Source: Pleomorphomonas diazotrophica (GTDB taxonomy: Bacteria; Pseudomonadota; Alphaproteobacteria; Rhizobiales; Pleomorphomonadaceae). Taken from it: 64,000 bases of DNA. Below are positions 8,983-19,203 of the stretch, one piece after another. Under the pieces are notes generated by a model. The model made no database searches. It was given only the letters and a program-made list of their open reading frames with translations, and was not told where the DNA came from. Position numbers and translations under genes: made by a program. Every line of letters begins with the position of its first letter. Positions within the stretch are counted from its first letter, which is position 1. The stretch spans positions 94,827-158,826 of the forward strand of contig NZ_PJNW01000016.1 of assembly GCF_002844595.1 (NCBI RefSeq), in the 5' to 3' direction.

Positions 8983-9168
8983 CCCTCTGTCACGTAACCT
9001 GAGAGATTTCCCCGGGCTCCCTGCCCAGGTTACTCCTTCGGTGAGTCGAGGCCTGAACCTCGCCTGCTTTCCAGAGCGTCGCCCGCTGCGTGCGGTCCTT
9101 TTGCCTGAGAGTTTCCGGGGCGGTTGCTCCTTCGGCGCCGACGGTAACCACCGCCGATCTCTCCCGCG
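8983..9168 (-). promoter_or_regulatory. Tandem glycine riboswitch (two aptamers) in the gcvT leader
   Basis: On the minus strand two glycine aptamers lie in series. Aptamer 1 (about 9166-9095) has GGGAGAGA, GCCGAAGGAGCAACCGCC and CTCTCAGGCAAAAGGACC. Aptamer 2 (about 9078-8984) has CTCTGGAAAGC, CACCGAAGGAGTAACC, ATCTCTCAGGTTAC and a closing ACAGAGG. These are the conserved core elements of the gcvT-type RNA, with the usual short linker. Downstream, a GC-rich arm (8945-8984) containing GGCGCGGAC and GTCGTCCGCC can pair near the gcvT ribosome site and is a candidate expression platform. Known members of this family bind glycine cooperatively and turn gcv expression on. Confidence 0.96.
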
Positions 9169-9273
9169 CAGCGTCTCGGAGCCATGCAGCCCCGCGTCCG
9201 GATACGACCTTTTCCGGACAGCCGCCAGCATGACCTGTCGGCGGCTCAATTTCAAGCGGCTTCGGCCGAAGGC

Positions 9274-9849
9274 CTACTTCTTCTTCGACTCGTCAAAGCC
9301 GACGTAGATGACGAAGTTGCCCTGGCTCTTGTCGCCGGTCACGACGAGGTCGGGCGCCACGAGGTCCCAGTCGGCAGCAGCCGTGCCGGGCGCAATGGTG
9401 ACGTTGACCGGATAGAGCTTGGAATAGAGCACCTCGTCGCCGTCGCGGACCAGCACGACGCGCACCGGCAGCGTCGTGGCGCCGGTCGCCCCCTTGGGGC
9501 CGGCGAGGAGACGGCCAGCCACGCCCACCTTGATGGTGGTGGTACCCGAGGCGTCGGTGCGGCACTCGCGTGCGTATTTGCGGATGGTGCCCTGGAAGCG
9601 GATGGCGCCGTAGTCGCCGTCCTTGCCCTTCTCGAACACCGCCATCATCTGCGTACCGTCGCGCACCTGCACGTCCGGGCAAACCGCGACCGTCGCGAAT
9701 TTCTCCAGCGACTCCTGTTCCGCCTTGGGATCGGGCCCACCGGAAACCAGGGACCGGGGGGAGAAGCCACCACCCGAGGAACAGGCCGAAAGCGCCATGG
9801 CAAGTGCCAGTGCCGACAAAAACTTACCGCTGAAACCGACAGACATCAT
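9274..9849 (-). CDS. Putative lipoprotein, conserved hypothetical
   Basis: About 191 residues with a lipoprotein signal: [19 protein letters not shown], then LSACSSGGG, where Cys near residue 24 is the lipidation site. GGAGGTGA about 7 nt upstream fixes the ATG at 9849; the open frame continues upstream to 10095 but has no matching site. The mature part contains a single predicted beta-rich domain with [33 protein letters not shown] and [26 protein letters not shown] expect a periplasmic or outer-membrane anchored protein, with no assignable function. It is divergent from ispH and upstream of the riboswitch on the same strand. Confidence 0.75.
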   Translation of the reverse strand: MMSVGFSGKFLSALALAMALSACSSGGGFSPRSLVSGGPDPKAEQESLEKFATVAVCPDVQVRDGTQMMAVFEKGKDGDYGAIRFQGTIRKYARECRTDASGTTTIKVGVAGRLLAGPKGATGATTLPVRVVLVRDGDEVLYSKLYPVNVTIAPGTAAADWDLVAPDLVVTGDKSQGNFVIYVGFDESKKK

Positions 9850-10019
9850 GAGAGCGTCACCTCCGCTTCGCCGCTTCCATAGCATGCAGCCCCAGCCTTG
9901 GCGACTCGTTCGATGCGGCTCGTTTTCGGCCGTGCATCCAGTGCGATGCGGGTCGCCTCCGGCATTCGAGACCACCCTTCGGACTTTTTTCGGGCAACCG
10001 CTCAACAGCCGCCTTTCCC

Positions 10020-10048
10020 TTGACAGTGCCAGGGCAAACACTTCTATT
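10020..10048 (+). promoter_or_regulatory. Candidate sigma-70-type promoter for ispH
   Basis: TTGACA (10020-10025) and TCTATT (10043-10048) are separated by 17 nt. A start a few bases after 10050 would leave a 5' leader of only about 20 nt before the proposed TTG start codon of ispH, with AAGAGG as ribosome site. Confidence 0.55.
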
Positions 10049-10075
10049 CCGCTTCTCCAGCAAGAGGTACCACGG

Positions 10076-11062
10076 TTGACGCTGCCGAAGCTCAAGATCC
10101 TGCTCTGCGCGCCGCGCGGCTTCTGCGCCGGCGTCGACCGGGCGATTCAGATCGTCGATCTGGCGCTCGCCCGTTATGGCGCGCCGGTCTACGTGCGGCA
10201 TGAGATCGTCCACAACAAATACGTGGTCGAAGAACTCCGCGCCAAGGGCGCCGTGTTCGTCGAGGAACTCGACGAGATTCCAGCTACCGACCAGCCGGTG
10301 ATCTTCTCGGCGCACGGCGTGCCGCGCTCGGTGCCGGCGGCGGCCGCAGCCCGCAACCTCTTCCAGCTCGACGCCACCTGCCCGCTGGTCACCAAGGTGC
10401 ATCGCGAGGCGGAGATCCATCACAAGAAGGGCCGGCACGTGATCCTGATCGGTCATGCCGGTCATCCCGAGGTGATCGGCACCATGGGCCAGTTGCCCGA
10501 GGGGTCGGTGACGCTGATCGAGACGGTGGACGATGTCGGCAAGCTCGATTTTCCCGCCGGCACGGTGCTTTCCTACACCTCGCAGACCACGCTGTCGGTC
10601 GACGATACCCGGATGATCGTCGAGGCGCTCTCGCTCCGCTATCCGGACATCGTGCCTCCGCATAAGAGCGACATCTGCTACGCCACGACCAACCGGCAGG
10701 CGGCCGTGAGGGCCGTGGCGCCCCAGGTCGACGCCATGCTGGTGGTGGGCGCTCCCAACTCCTCGAACTCGCAGCGCCTGCGCGAAGTGGCGGCCCGCGA
10801 GGGTTGCGCCCGCGCCTTCCTGATCCAGCGGGCTTCCGACCTCGATTGGGATGCGCTCGACGGCATCGCAACGCTCGGCATCACCGCCGGCGCCTCGGCG
10901 CCGGAAGTGCTGGTCGAGGAGATCATCGACGCCTTTGCCACCCGTTACGAGGTGACGGTGGAGACCGTGCGAACGGCCGAGGAAACCATCGCCTTCACCC
11001 TTCCGCGCCCCTTGCGCGACATCACCGACCATGGGGCCGACAAGAGCGGCCCGGAGCTCTAG
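10076..11062 (+). CDS. ispH: 4-hydroxy-3-methylbut-2-enyl diphosphate reductase
   Basis: A 328-residue iron-sulfur enzyme for the last step of the MEP pathway, converting HMBPP to IPP and DMAPP. The three cluster cysteines sit in [23 protein letters not shown] and [23 protein letters not shown] and TAGASAPE are also conserved. The frame is open far upstream, but no ATG precedes the conserved N-terminus closely. TTG at 10076 is chosen: it gives [17 protein letters not shown], has AAGAGG about 8 nt upstream and lies just after a good promoter. It begins a run of four same-strand genes (ispH, thrB, rnhA, lipid kinase). Confidence 0.93.
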   Translation: MTLPKLKILLCAPRGFCAGVDRAIQIVDLALARYGAPVYVRHEIVHNKYVVEELRAKGAVFVEELDEIPATDQPVIFSAHGVPRSVPAAAAARNLFQLDATCPLVTKVHREAEIHHKKGRHVILIGHAGHPEVIGTMGQLPEGSVTLIETVDDVGKLDFPAGTVLSYTSQTTLSVDDTRMIVEALSLRYPDIVPPHKSDICYATTNRQAAVRAVAPQVDAMLVVGAPNSSNSQRLREVAAREGCARAFLIQRASDLDWDALDGIATLGITAGASAPEVLVEEIIDAFATRYEVTVETVRTAEETIAFTLPRPLRDITDHGADKSGPEL

Positions 11063-11063
11063 A

Positions 11064-12044
11064 ATGGCCGTCTACACGGATGTTTCCGACGAGGAGCTTT
11101 CCGATTTCCTGACCCGCTACGACATCGGCGCGCTGGTCTCCTGCAAGGGCATCGCAGAGGGCGTCGAAAATTCCAACTTCCTGCTCGGCACCGAGACGGG
11201 GCGCTTCATCCTGACGCTCTACGAGAAGCGGGTGAACGAGGGCGACCTGCCATTCTTCCTCGGCCTGATGGATCATCTGGCCGACCGGGGCATCAACTGC
11301 CCGCAGCCGGTTCGCGATCGCGACGGTGAGGCGCTCGGCCGTCTTGCCGGCCGTCCGGCCACCATCGTCAGCTTTCTTGACGGCATGTGGGTGAAGCGGC
11401 CGGAGGTGAGCCATTGCGGCCAGGTGGGTGAGGCACTGGCCCGCCTGCACAAGGCCGGTGAAGGCTTTTCCATCCGTCGACGCAACGGCCTCGGGCCGGA
11501 CGGCTGGCCGCCACTCTATGCCGGCAGCGCCGATCGCGCCGACGAGGTGCTTACCGGCCTCGGCGGCGAAGTCGAGACCGAACTCGCCTTCCTCCAATCC
11601 AACTGGCCGAAAGACCTGCCGGAAGGCGTCATCCACGCCGATCTCTTTCCCGACAACGTGTTCTTTCTCAAGGGGCAGTTGTCCGGGCTCATCGATTTCT
11701 ATTTCGCCTGCAACGATTTCCTCGTCTATGACCTCGCCATCTGCCTCAATGCCTGGTGCTTCGAGCCGGACGGCGCCTTCAATATCACCAAGGGTCGGGC
11801 GATGCTCTCCGGCTACACCTCTGGACGGCCGCTGACCGACGCCGAAATGGACGCGCTGCCGGTGCTCTGCCGCGGGGCGGCGCTGCGCTTTCTGCTGACG
11901 CGCCTCTACGACTGGCTGATGACGCCGCCCGGCGCCCTCGTCCGCAAGAAGGATCCGCTCGAGTATTACAAGAAGCTGCGCTTTCACCGGACCGCGACGA
12001 CGGCGAGCGCCTATGGCCTCGAGCTCGCCGGAAGCGGCGCATGA
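11064..12044 (+). CDS. thrB: Homoserine kinase, aminoglycoside-phosphotransferase-like type
   Basis: A 326-residue kinase of the APH/choline-kinase fold, the ThrB type common in alphaproteobacteria. It phosphorylates homoserine in threonine synthesis. [29 protein letters not shown], the catalytic [13 protein letters not shown] and [11 protein letters not shown] are diagnostic. ATG at 11064 is one base after the ispH stop. Its stop overlaps the rnhA ATG (ATGA), an arrangement also common in Rhizobiales. Threonine synthase (thrC) lies far away at 37.3 kb in this window. Confidence 0.93.
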   Translation: MAVYTDVSDEELSDFLTRYDIGALVSCKGIAEGVENSNFLLGTETGRFILTLYEKRVNEGDLPFFLGLMDHLADRGINCPQPVRDRDGEALGRLAGRPATIVSFLDGMWVKRPEVSHCGQVGEALARLHKAGEGFSIRRRNGLGPDGWPPLYAGSADRADEVLTGLGGEVETELAFLQSNWPKDLPEGVIHADLFPDNVFFLKGQLSGLIDFYFACNDFLVYDLAICLNAWCFEPDGAFNITKGRAMLSGYTSGRPLTDAEMDALPVLCRGAALRFLLTRLYDWLMTPPGALVRKKDPLEYYKKLRFHRTATTASAYGLELAGSGA

Positions 12045-12526
12045 GCGTGGGCAGACGCGTCACCGTCTATACCGACGGCGCTTGCTCGGGCAATCCCGGT
12101 CCCGGCGGCTGGGGAGCAATCCTCGTCTACGGCGACAAGAGCAAGGAGCTTTGCGGCGGCGAGCAACTGACCACCAACAACCGGATGGAGCTGACCGCTG
12201 CCTGCGCGGCGCTCGAAGCGTTGACGCGCCCCTGCGCCGTCGATCTCTATACCGACAGTCAGTATGTGAAGGGCGGCATCACTGGCTGGATCTTCGGCTG
12301 GAAGCGGAACGGCTGGAAGACCGCCGACAAGAAGCCGGTGAAGAATGCCGATCTCTGGCAGCGGCTCGAGGCGGCACGCGAGCGCCATAGCGTCGACTGG
12401 CACTGGGTGAAGGGGCATGCCGGCCACGACATGAACGAGCGGGCCGACGAACTGGCCCGCCTCGGCATGGCGCCGTTCAAGCCAGGCTACGTGCCGGCGC
12501 CTCCGGAGAGCGGCGATGCCGCATGA
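12041..12526 (+). CDS. rnhA: Ribonuclease HI
   Basis: A 161-residue enzyme that cleaves the RNA strand of RNA-DNA hybrids. The DEDD residues are visible in [43 protein letters not shown] and [11 protein letters not shown], with the catalytic His in VKGHAGHD. Normal length. It starts in an ATGA overlap with thrB and overlaps the next gene by 11 nt, so the three are almost certainly co-translated. Confidence 0.96.
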   Translation: MSVGRRVTVYTDGACSGNPGPGGWGAILVYGDKSKELCGGEQLTTNNRMELTAACAALEALTRPCAVDLYTDSQYVKGGITGWIFGWKRNGWKTADKKPVKNADLWQRLEAARERHSVDWHWVKGHAGHDMNERADELARLGMAPFKPGYVPAPPESGDAA

Positions 12527-13391
12527 CCCGGCACCGATCCTCATCGTGGCCAACCCGGTGGCGGGCCATTTCAGCCACCGGCGCCTGATGCGGCTCGCCG
12601 ACCGGTTGGACCGGCTCGGTCTCGGATTGGATATCCGGTTGACCCGCCATTCCGGCGAACTGACGGACATCGCGGCCGACCTGCCGTCCTCGGTGCGCAC
12701 GCTGGTGGTTGGCGGTGGTGACGGCTCCATCAACGAGGCGATCACCGGCATCATCCGGCGCGACGGCGACGGCCCTGCCCTCTCCGTCCTGCCGTTCGGC
12801 ACGGCCAACGTGCTGGCGCACGAACTAGGTTTGCCCTTTTCGCCGGAGAAGCTGGCCGAGCGCATCGCGGCAGACCGCAGGGCGCCGCTTCATCTGGGCA
12901 TGGTGGGCGAGCGCCCCTTCGCGCTGATGGTGTCGGCCGGTTTCGACGCCGACATCGTCCACGCCGTCGACGCCCCGTTCAAACGGCGCTGGGGCAAGCT
13001 CGCCTACGGCTGGCGCGGCCTGACCCTGGCGCTCACCCGAAAGGGCCGTGATGTCACCGTCATCGCCGACGGCGAGACGATCGCCTGCCGGATCGCCGTG
13101 GTGACCACGGCGCGCTTCTATGGCGGCCCGCTGATGATCACGCGGCACACCCACGCTACCGAGCCGGGCTTGCGCCTTGTGACGCTTGCCGAGGACAGCC
13201 CGGCAACGCTGCTCCGCGCCGCCGTCGCGCTTGCGCTCGGTCGTCTCGACAGGCTGGCCGCAGTTCAGGATCGAGCCGTGCGCGAGGTCCGCTTCTCAGG
13301 TGACGGCATCCTCATGCAGATCGACGGCGATCGCATGGAAACGACCGGCGCGATCGTGCGCGCCGGCCAGATCATCGAGGTCATAAGCTGA
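12516..13391 (+). CDS. Diacylglycerol kinase-family lipid kinase (YegS/BmrU-like)
   Basis: A 291-residue protein with a DAGK catalytic domain at the N-terminus: [10 protein letters not shown], the nucleotide loop [15 protein letters not shown] and [14 protein letters not shown]. The C-terminal half is the beta-sandwich of the family, with [13 protein letters not shown] and MEVDGDR-like [12 protein letters not shown]. The likely role is phosphorylation of a membrane lipid or sphingoid base; the exact substrate is not readable. It overlaps rnhA by 11 nt and ends 3 nt before the convergent peroxiredoxin stop. Confidence 0.85.
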   Translation: MPHDPAPILIVANPVAGHFSHRRLMRLADRLDRLGLGLDIRLTRHSGELTDIAADLPSSVRTLVVGGGDGSINEAITGIIRRDGDGPALSVLPFGTANVLAHELGLPFSPEKLAERIAADRRAPLHLGMVGERPFALMVSAGFDADIVHAVDAPFKRRWGKLAYGWRGLTLALTRKGRDVTVIADGETIACRIAVVTTARFYGGPLMITRHTHATEPGLRLVTLAEDSPATLLRAAVALALGRLDRLAAVQDRAVREVRFSGDGILMQIDGDRMETTGAIVRAGQIIEVIS

Positions 13392-13394
13392 GCC

Positions 13395-13877
13395 TCAGAG
13401 CCTTTCGACGATGCTGGGTGCGGCCGAGCAGGTGGTCTCGCTTGCCTTCTCTTCGACCTGCAGGTCTTTCACGACACCATCTTCGACAATCGCGGCGTAG
13501 CGCCTGGAACGCACGCCCATGCTGGCACCGAAATCCTGACTGAGGCCGATTTCCTTGGCGAAAGCCGCCGAACCGTCGCCGAGAAAGAGGATCTTGTCGC
13601 CCGCGCCGAGCGTGTTGCGCCAGGCGCCGAGCACGTAGGCGTCGTTGACGGCCACGACCGCGACCGTGTCGATGCCCTTGGCCCTGATCTCGTCGAACTT
13701 CTGAATGAAGCCGGGCACGTGGTTCTTCGAGCAGGTGGGGGTGAACGCGCCGGGCACTGCCACGAGAACCACCTTCTTGCCGGCGAACACGTCATCGGTC
13801 GTGATTTCCGTCCGGCCGCCATCGGCGGTCGGCGTCAGGAAGGTGAACGCGGGCAGTTTGTCTCCGACCTTGATCAT
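13395..13877 (-). CDS. Peroxiredoxin, Prx5 type (glutaredoxin/thioredoxin-dependent)
   Basis: A 160-residue peroxiredoxin of the PrxV/AhpE-like group. VPGAFTPTCSKNHVPGF holds the PxxxTxxC peroxidatic Cys49. VAVNDAYVLGAW and GDGSAAFAKEIGLSQDFG are typical of the bacterial Prx5 group, and RSRRYAAIVEDG contains the conserved Arg. It reduces hydrogen peroxide and alkyl hydroperoxides in the cytosol. A further Cys lies near the C-terminus (TTCSAAPSIVERL) and could act in resolution. It lies 39 nt downstream of the DsbD-N gene on the same strand, so a redox operon is plausible. Confidence 0.92.
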   Translation of the reverse strand: MIKVGDKLPAFTFLTPTADGGRTEITTDDVFAGKKVVLVAVPGAFTPTCSKNHVPGFIQKFDEIRAKGIDTVAVVAVNDAYVLGAWRNTLGAGDKILFLGDGSAAFAKEIGLSQDFGASMGVRSRRYAAIVEDGVVKDLQVEEKASETTCSAAPSIVERL

Positions 13878-13916
13878 GTCCGTATCCTTTCACAGGGTTG
13901 ATACCCGTGATTATAC

Positions 13917-14741
13917 TTATTCAGCCGCAGCGTCGAGGCGACGGATGATCTCGTAGGCCCCGTCCTTCTCGGCCAGCACGAAGCTCAGCTCGACACCGTC
14001 CACCCCGGTCGCCCGCGAAGGTCCTTCAAGTGCAATGGTGAAGCGGCGGCGCCCGCCATCGATGCCGACGGGCGCGGGCGGCGCGGCATACCATTTGGCC
14101 GGACCGGTTACGAACAGGTCGACGAGACGTCCGTCATCGACGACCGATACGTCGACGCTGCCCCTGGCCGTCTTGGCATCGAAGCCGAAGCGATCGATGG
14201 CCAGGCGATCGTCGTCGGACCGGACCGGCACGCGCGCCTCGAAGGCGGCGATCTCGGCGCTGGCAGCCGCATCGACGGCGGCGGCCGGGTCGAGATGCGC
14301 GGTGACGTCCGCCTCGGCCGGCACACAGATTTCGGCGCAGAGGCCATAGAGTACGTGGATGGTCAGCGCCACTGGGTCGTCCGCTTCCTGTGGCACCACC
14401 CGGATCGGCAGGAGAAGGCGGCCCGTGTAGATCATCGACGTGCCGGTACCATCGGTATGGCGAACCGGGACGGGATAATCGACGCTGAACTCCTTGAGGT
14501 TGTCGCTGCGGGCCACGTCGAAGATCGGCGGGATGCCGGCATCTCCGGGATTGCGCCAATAGGTATGCCAGCCCTTGGGCAGGTCGAGTTCCAGCGCCGT
14601 CCGATAGGCGCCGCCCTCGATGCCGCCCGCGACAACGAGGCGCGCTTCAACCGACGGAACCTCGAAAGCCCAGACCGGCGCCGCAGGGCCGAGGAACAAC
14701 GCCAGGAGAAAGGCAAATCGCAATGGGGCCGATGTCTTCAA
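13917..14741 (-). CDS. Periplasmic DsbD N-terminal (alpha) domain protein
   Basis: A 274-residue secreted protein with a signal peptide (MKTSAPLRFAFLLALFLG ending in VWAF). It corresponds to the DsbD alpha domain only: LPKGWHTYWRNPGDAGIPP, LLLPIRV and LYGLCAEICVPAEA, with the redox Cys pair near residues 134-138. The membrane and thioredoxin parts of DsbD are missing, so it probably works as a periplasmic thiol carrier with a separate CcdA-like membrane protein. Such stand-alone proteins are common in Rhizobiales. It sits upstream of the peroxiredoxin and is divergent from the chemoreceptor. Confidence 0.82.
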   Translation of the reverse strand: MKTSAPLRFAFLLALFLGPAAPVWAFEVPSVEARLVVAGGIEGGAYRTALELDLPKGWHTYWRNPGDAGIPPIFDVARSDNLKEFSVDYPVPVRHTDGTGTSMIYTGRLLLPIRVVPQEADDPVALTIHVLYGLCAEICVPAEADVTAHLDPAAAVDAAASAEIAAFEARVPVRSDDDRLAIDRFGFDAKTARGSVDVSVVDDGRLVDLFVTGPAKWYAAPPAPVGIDGGRRRFTIALEGPSRATGVDGVELSFVLAEKDGAYEIIRRLDAAAE

Positions 14742-14962
14742 TGCAGTTTCTCGGTTCTGGGAAGCGTTCGCGACTAGATAGCATCAGGCACGCCTGCGTC
14801 CCTACGAAAAAGCGTCGGGGCAGACGGTCCAAGATCACAATCTCGTGGTTGAGACCTTGGATGCGGCGACATCCGTCATTGTCATTATCGGCAGTATTTT
14901 CTGTTTCTTAAGAGCTGTTGGGATTGATGGGTACACCTTTTGTATATGCCGGCGAGGACGAA

Positions 14963-17056
14963 ATGCGCCTGTCGATTCAGAAATCGATTATTCTCGTGAT
15001 TTCAACCCTCAGCCTGGTCCTTCTGGCACTGACTGGCAATGGGGTCTGGTCGGCCTATCAAGCATGGTCGACGGCGGAAACGTTGAGCCGTCTCGCCGGC
15101 GTCGAGCGCAACCTGTTCGATGCCATGTCCAACTTCCGGATCGAGCGTGGTGACACGCCTCTGGCTCTCGGCGTGCCGCCTGAGCAGAATGGCGACGCGC
15201 TCAAGGCGATTGCCGAGCGTCGCGCTGCAACCTCGGCCGGCCTGGAGGCGACGATCGCCGGCTTGGGGGCGATCGACGATGCGGCTCTGAAACAGGCGCT
15301 CGACGATCTCAAGGCCCGGCGCGACGCGCTTCAGGCGTTGCGGGCGGCCGCCGATGCCGAACTCGCCAAGCCGCTCGCCGAGCGCGACAAGACGGTAGGG
15401 AAGAATTATCTCGCCGGTGGCAATGACATTCTGACCGCGATGGACGCCGCGACGGGTACCATCGAAAGCAGCATGCAGACCATGGCCCCGGAGCTTGCCG
15501 CCCTGGTCAATGTCCGGGCTCTCGCCTGGAATGCCCGTAGTTACGCCGGCATCACCGTGACGGGGCTATTGCCCGCCGTCACAGAGAAGCGTCCGTTCCG
15601 CGACGGCGAGGCAGCGCCGATCACCGCTGCCTTGAAGCAGGCGCAGTCGCTGTGGGACCTCGTGCGCAGCATGGTCGCCTCGCCCGGCATTCCCGAGGCC
15701 GTCAGGCAGAGTTTTGCGGAGGGCGACGCAGCCTTCTTCACCGGCGATTTCCGCAAGCTTCATGACGAGCAGATCAAGAAGATGACCTCCTGGCAGCCGC
15801 CGAGCGTCAAGCTCGCCGATTGGCGCCAGAAAGGCACCCAGGCGACCACGGCGGTCGGCAATGTGGCCGGCACCGCCATCGAGGCTCTCGGCGCACGGGC
15901 CGGCGGCTATTCGGCCGCCGCCAGCCGGCAGCTCGCCATCAATGCGGGCATGCTCGCCATTACCGTCCTGTTGTCAGTTGCCGCCGCCATCATCACCCGC
16001 GTCCGCCTCGGCCGGCCGATGGCGCTGATGACCGCCGCCATGAGCCGGCTGGCCGCCAACGACACGTCCGTGGAGATCCCGGGCCTCGGCCGCAAGGATG
16101 AGATCGGAGCGATGGCTGCCGCGGTCGAAGTGTTCAAGACCAACGCCATCCGGGTCAGCGAGCTGGCCAGCGAGGCGGCCGAACGCGAGGCCGGCGAAGC
16201 AGCCGAACGCCAGCGGCTGCGCGATGAGACGGCCGCAGCCTTTGAGAACACCGTCGGCGGCGTCCTGCAACGCGTCGTCGCCGCCATCGACCTTTTGCAC
16301 GGTGCGGCCGAGACCCTGACCGGCAACGCGGAGGAAACGGCGATGCAAGCGGCGTCGGCCGCGGCCGCCGCCAACCAGGCGACGGCCAACGTCCAGACGG
16401 TCGCCGGCGCCACGGAGGAGCTGTCGTCGTCGATTTCCGAGATCGGCACCCGCGTCGCGGCCGCCGGCTCGGTCGCCACCGAGGCGCGAGAGACCGCCGC
16501 GACCACGCGTGAGAACATCGCCAGCCTGCAAGCGGCCGCCGATCAGATCGGCACCATCGTCGAGCTGATCGACAGCATCGCCGGCCAGACCAATCTTCTG
16601 GCTCTCAACGCCACCATCGAGGCGGCGCGGGCCGGCGAAGCGGGCAAGGGCTTTGCCGTCGTGGCGGCGGAGGTGAAGCAACTCGCCGACCAGACGTCGA
16701 AAGCGACATCGCAGATCTCCCGCCAGATCGGTGGCATCCAGTCCTCGACGGGCACGTCGGCCACCTCGATCGGTGCCATCGCCGAAATCATTCACCGCCT
16801 CAACGAAATATCCGGTGCCATTGCCACCGCCGTCGAGCAGCAGTCCGGCGCGGCGAGCGAGATCGCCCACAATGTCAGCGAGGCGGCGCGCGGAACCGCC
16901 GCCGTGTCGGAAAATGTCGAAGGCATCCGGAAGGCTTCGGAGCACACCAGCACCGTGTCGGCCACCGTTCTATCGGCCGCCGATGACCTCGCGACGCAGG
17001 CCGGTGAGCTGCGCCGGGCGATGGATGAGTTTTTGGTGACGCTGCGGGCGGCGTGA
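14963..17056 (+). CDS. Methyl-accepting chemotaxis protein
   Basis: A 697-residue chemoreceptor. TM1 is at about residues 8-30, a long periplasmic Ala-rich helical sensor at 31-320, TM2 near 322-345, then HAMP and a cytoplasmic signalling coiled coil. The hairpin tip is [19 protein letters not shown] at about 537-556, followed by [20 protein letters not shown]. No CheR/CheB-binding pentapeptide is visible at the C-terminus ([10 protein letters not shown]). ATG at 14963 is chosen for the GGCGAGGACG ribosome site; TTG at 14918 and ATG at 14927 are in frame but weaker. Ligand unknown. Confidence 0.93.
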   Translation: MRLSIQKSIILVISTLSLVLLALTGNGVWSAYQAWSTAETLSRLAGVERNLFDAMSNFRIERGDTPLALGVPPEQNGDALKAIAERRAATSAGLEATIAGLGAIDDAALKQALDDLKARRDALQALRAAADAELAKPLAERDKTVGKNYLAGGNDILTAMDAATGTIESSMQTMAPELAALVNVRALAWNARSYAGITVTGLLPAVTEKRPFRDGEAAPITAALKQAQSLWDLVRSMVASPGIPEAVRQSFAEGDAAFFTGDFRKLHDEQIKKMTSWQPPSVKLADWRQKGTQATTAVGNVAGTAIEALGARAGGYSAAASRQLAINAGMLAITVLLSVAAAIITRVRLGRPMALMTAAMSRLAANDTSVEIPGLGRKDEIGAMAAAVEVFKTNAIRVSELASEAAEREAGEAAERQRLRDETAAAFENTVGGVLQRVVAAIDLLHGAAETLTGNAEETAMQAASAAAAANQATANVQTVAGATEELSSSISEIGTRVAAAGSVATEARETAATTRENIASLQAAADQIGTIVELIDSIAGQTNLLALNATIEAARAGEAGKGFAVVAAEVKQLADQTSKATSQISRQIGGIQSSTGTSATSIGAIAEIIHRLNEISGAIATAVEQQSGAASEIAHNVSEAARGTAAVSENVEGIRKASEHTSTVSATVLSAADDLATQAGELRRAMDEFLVTLRAA

Positions 17057-17186
17057 TGTTCCGACTTTCAACGCGTTAGGCGACGGGAGATGGCAGGCAC
17101 CGCCTCCCTCCTCGCTTTCATGCCTTGAATAATCGCCATGGCGGTTCATATTGGTCATTCGGAGCCTACGAACCCCGGGAAGCACC

Positions 17187-17777
17187 ATGGCCGGAAAGGC
17201 AGCCTATCTCGACGGTAAGTTCCTGATCGCCATGCCGGCGCTCGACGACGGTGAGTTCGGGCGCTCGGTGATCTACATGTGTGCCCATTCGCCCGAAGGC
17301 GCGATGGGCCTCGTCATCAACAAGCCGCTTGACCACCTGTCCTTCCCAGACCTCCTGGTCCAGCTCGAAATCATCCCCGATGAGAAACGAATCCGCCTGC
17401 CGTCGGAAGCGCGGGACATGCGTGTTCACCAGGGCGGCCCGGTCGACACCGGCCGCGGCTTCGTGCTGCATACGTCCGACTTCCACCTCGATGCGTCGAC
17501 GCTGCCGATATCCGAGGATCTGTCGCTGACGGCGACGGTGGAAATCCTGAAGGCGATTGCCGAGGGACGCGGACCCGAGCATTCGCTCCTGACGCTGGGC
17601 TACGCCGGCTGGGCACCGGGCCAGCTTGAAAGCGAGATTCAGGCCAACGGCTGGCTCATCACCGACTCCGATCCCGACATCATCTTTTCCGCCGCCGACA
17701 GCGACCGCTACCGCCGGGCACTCGCCACGCTGGGCGTCGATCTCGCCGCACTGTCGCCGGTGAGCGGCCGGGCCTGA
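17187..17777 (+). CDS. YqgE/AlgH family protein (DUF179)
   Basis: A 196-residue UPF0301 protein. FLIAMPALDDGEFGRSVIYMC, EGAMGLVINKPL, VHQGGPVDTGRGFVLH and LTLGYAGWAPGQLESEI are the conserved blocks. The biochemical role is unsettled in the literature; AlgH was named from alginate regulation in Pseudomonas. ATG at 17187 begins the conserved N-terminus; the frame continues upstream to 17151 without one. Its stop abuts the purD stop (convergent, no gap). Confidence 0.92.
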   Translation: MAGKAAYLDGKFLIAMPALDDGEFGRSVIYMCAHSPEGAMGLVINKPLDHLSFPDLLVQLEIIPDEKRIRLPSEARDMRVHQGGPVDTGRGFVLHTSDFHLDASTLPISEDLSLTATVEILKAIAEGRGPEHSLLTLGYAGWAPGQLESEIQANGWLITDSDPDIIFSAADSDRYRRALATLGVDLAALSPVSGRA

Positions 17778-19061
17778 TCACATTGCGGCTTTCTCGCGTG
17801 CCACGGCCCGCCACCCGATGTCACGGCGGCAGAAGCCATCGGGCCAGCGGATGCGGTCGACAGCCTCGTAGGCCTTGGTCTGCGCCTCGGACACGCTGTC
17901 GCCGAGCGCGGTGATGGCGAGCACCCGCCCCCCGTTCGAGACGATCCCGCCGTCCTTTGCGGCGGTGCCGGCGTGGAACACCGATATATCCGGCAGTGCG
18001 GTGGCTTCATCGAGGCCCTCGATGCGGCTGCCCTTGCTGTAGGGTCCAGGATAGCCGTTCGCCGCCATCACCACTGTCAGCGCCGTGCGCTCATCGAAAT
18101 TGGTGGTGTGACCTGACAGGCGTCCTTCGGCGGACCTCAGCATCAACTCGAGAAGGTCGGACTTGAGCCGCGGCAGCAGTACCTCGGTCTCGGGGTCGCC
18201 GAAGCGGACGTTGTATTCGATCAGCTTGGGGCCGTCCGCCTCGATCATCAGGCCGGCGAACAGCACGCCGACAAAGGGCGTGCCGCGCCTGGCGAGGCAG
18301 CGGACCGTCGGCACGACGATCTCGTCCATGATGCGCAGCTCCATCGCCTCGTCGACCACGGGCGTCGGCGAATAGGCGCCCATGCCCCCCGTGTTGGGGC
18401 CAGTGTCGCCATCGCCCACCCGCTTGTGGTCCTGGGCAGCGGCGAGCGGCAGCACATCGATGCCGTCGCTGATGGCAAAGAAGCTCGCCTCCTCACCGAC
18501 GAGGCAGTCCTCGATCACCACCTCGGCGCCGGCAGCCCCGAAGGCGCCGGAGAAACAGGCGTCAATGGCATCGAGCGCCTCCTCGACTGAGGATGCCACG
18601 ACGACGCCCTTGCCGGCAGCGAGACCGTCGGCCTTGACGACGACCGGCGCACCGCGACCGAGCACGTAGGCGCGAGCCGCCTCGACATCGTCAAAGCGGC
18701 CATAGGCGGCGGTCGGGATGCCCGCCTCGGTGCAGAGTTCCTTGGTGAAGGCTTTCGAGCCCTCAAGCCGGGCCGGCTCTTTCCTGGGGCCGAAAGCCTT
18801 GATGCCGGCGGCGGCAAGATCATCGACAAGACCGGCGACCAGTGGCGCCTCCGGCCCGATCACCACGAAATCGACGCCTTCAGCCTTGCAGAAGGCGATC
18901 ACGGCAGCGTGGTCGGCCGGGTCGATGGCGACGAGATCGGCGACCGTGGCGATGCCGGCGTTGCCGGGCGCGCAGGTCAGACGCGTCAGCTTCGGAGAAT
19001 TGCGAAGCGCCAAGGCTATGGCGTGTTCGCGTCCGCCGGAACCGATAAGGAGCACGTGCAT
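17778..19061 (-). CDS. purD: Phosphoribosylamine-glycine ligase
   Basis: A 427-residue ATP-grasp enzyme of purine synthesis, joining glycine to phosphoribosylamine. [58 protein letters not shown] and [18 protein letters not shown] are all present. Full length. Glycine is its substrate, but no sign of shared control with the gcv riboswitch is seen. It is divergent from ubiA. Confidence 0.97.
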   Translation of the reverse strand: MHVLLIGSGGREHAIALALRNSPKLTRLTCAPGNAGIATVADLVAIDPADHAAVIAFCKAEGVDFVVIGPEAPLVAGLVDDLAAAGIKAFGPRKEPARLEGSKAFTKELCTEAGIPTAAYGRFDDVEAARAYVLGRGAPVVVKADGLAAGKGVVVASSVEEALDAIDACFSGAFGAAGAEVVIEDCLVGEEASFFAISDGIDVLPLAAAQDHKRVGDGDTGPNTGGMGAYSPTPVVDEAMELRIMDEIVVPTVRCLARRGTPFVGVLFAGLMIEADGPKLIEYNVRFGDPETEVLLPRLKSDLLELMLRSAEGRLSGHTTNFDERTALTVVMAANGYPGPYSKGSRIEGLDEATALPDISVFHAGTAAKDGGIVSNGGRVLAITALGDSVSEAQTKAYEAVDRIRWPDGFCRRDIGWRAVAREKAAM

Positions 19062-19203
19062 CTCTGGGCCTCCAACGTCGCCAAGCCGATGCCGCGCGCC
19101 TTACCATGGCGGGCCGTGGAACAAAAGGCCGGAGGGGGATGCGGCCGGCGATTTCCGCGACTAAGCTGTCGCGCGTCAACAACGGGACGGCTAGACTTCC
19201 CTT

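Noticed and set aside
9857-11032. 391-codon minus-strand frame opposite ispH.
   Set aside because: Antisense shadow; ispH is unmistakable.
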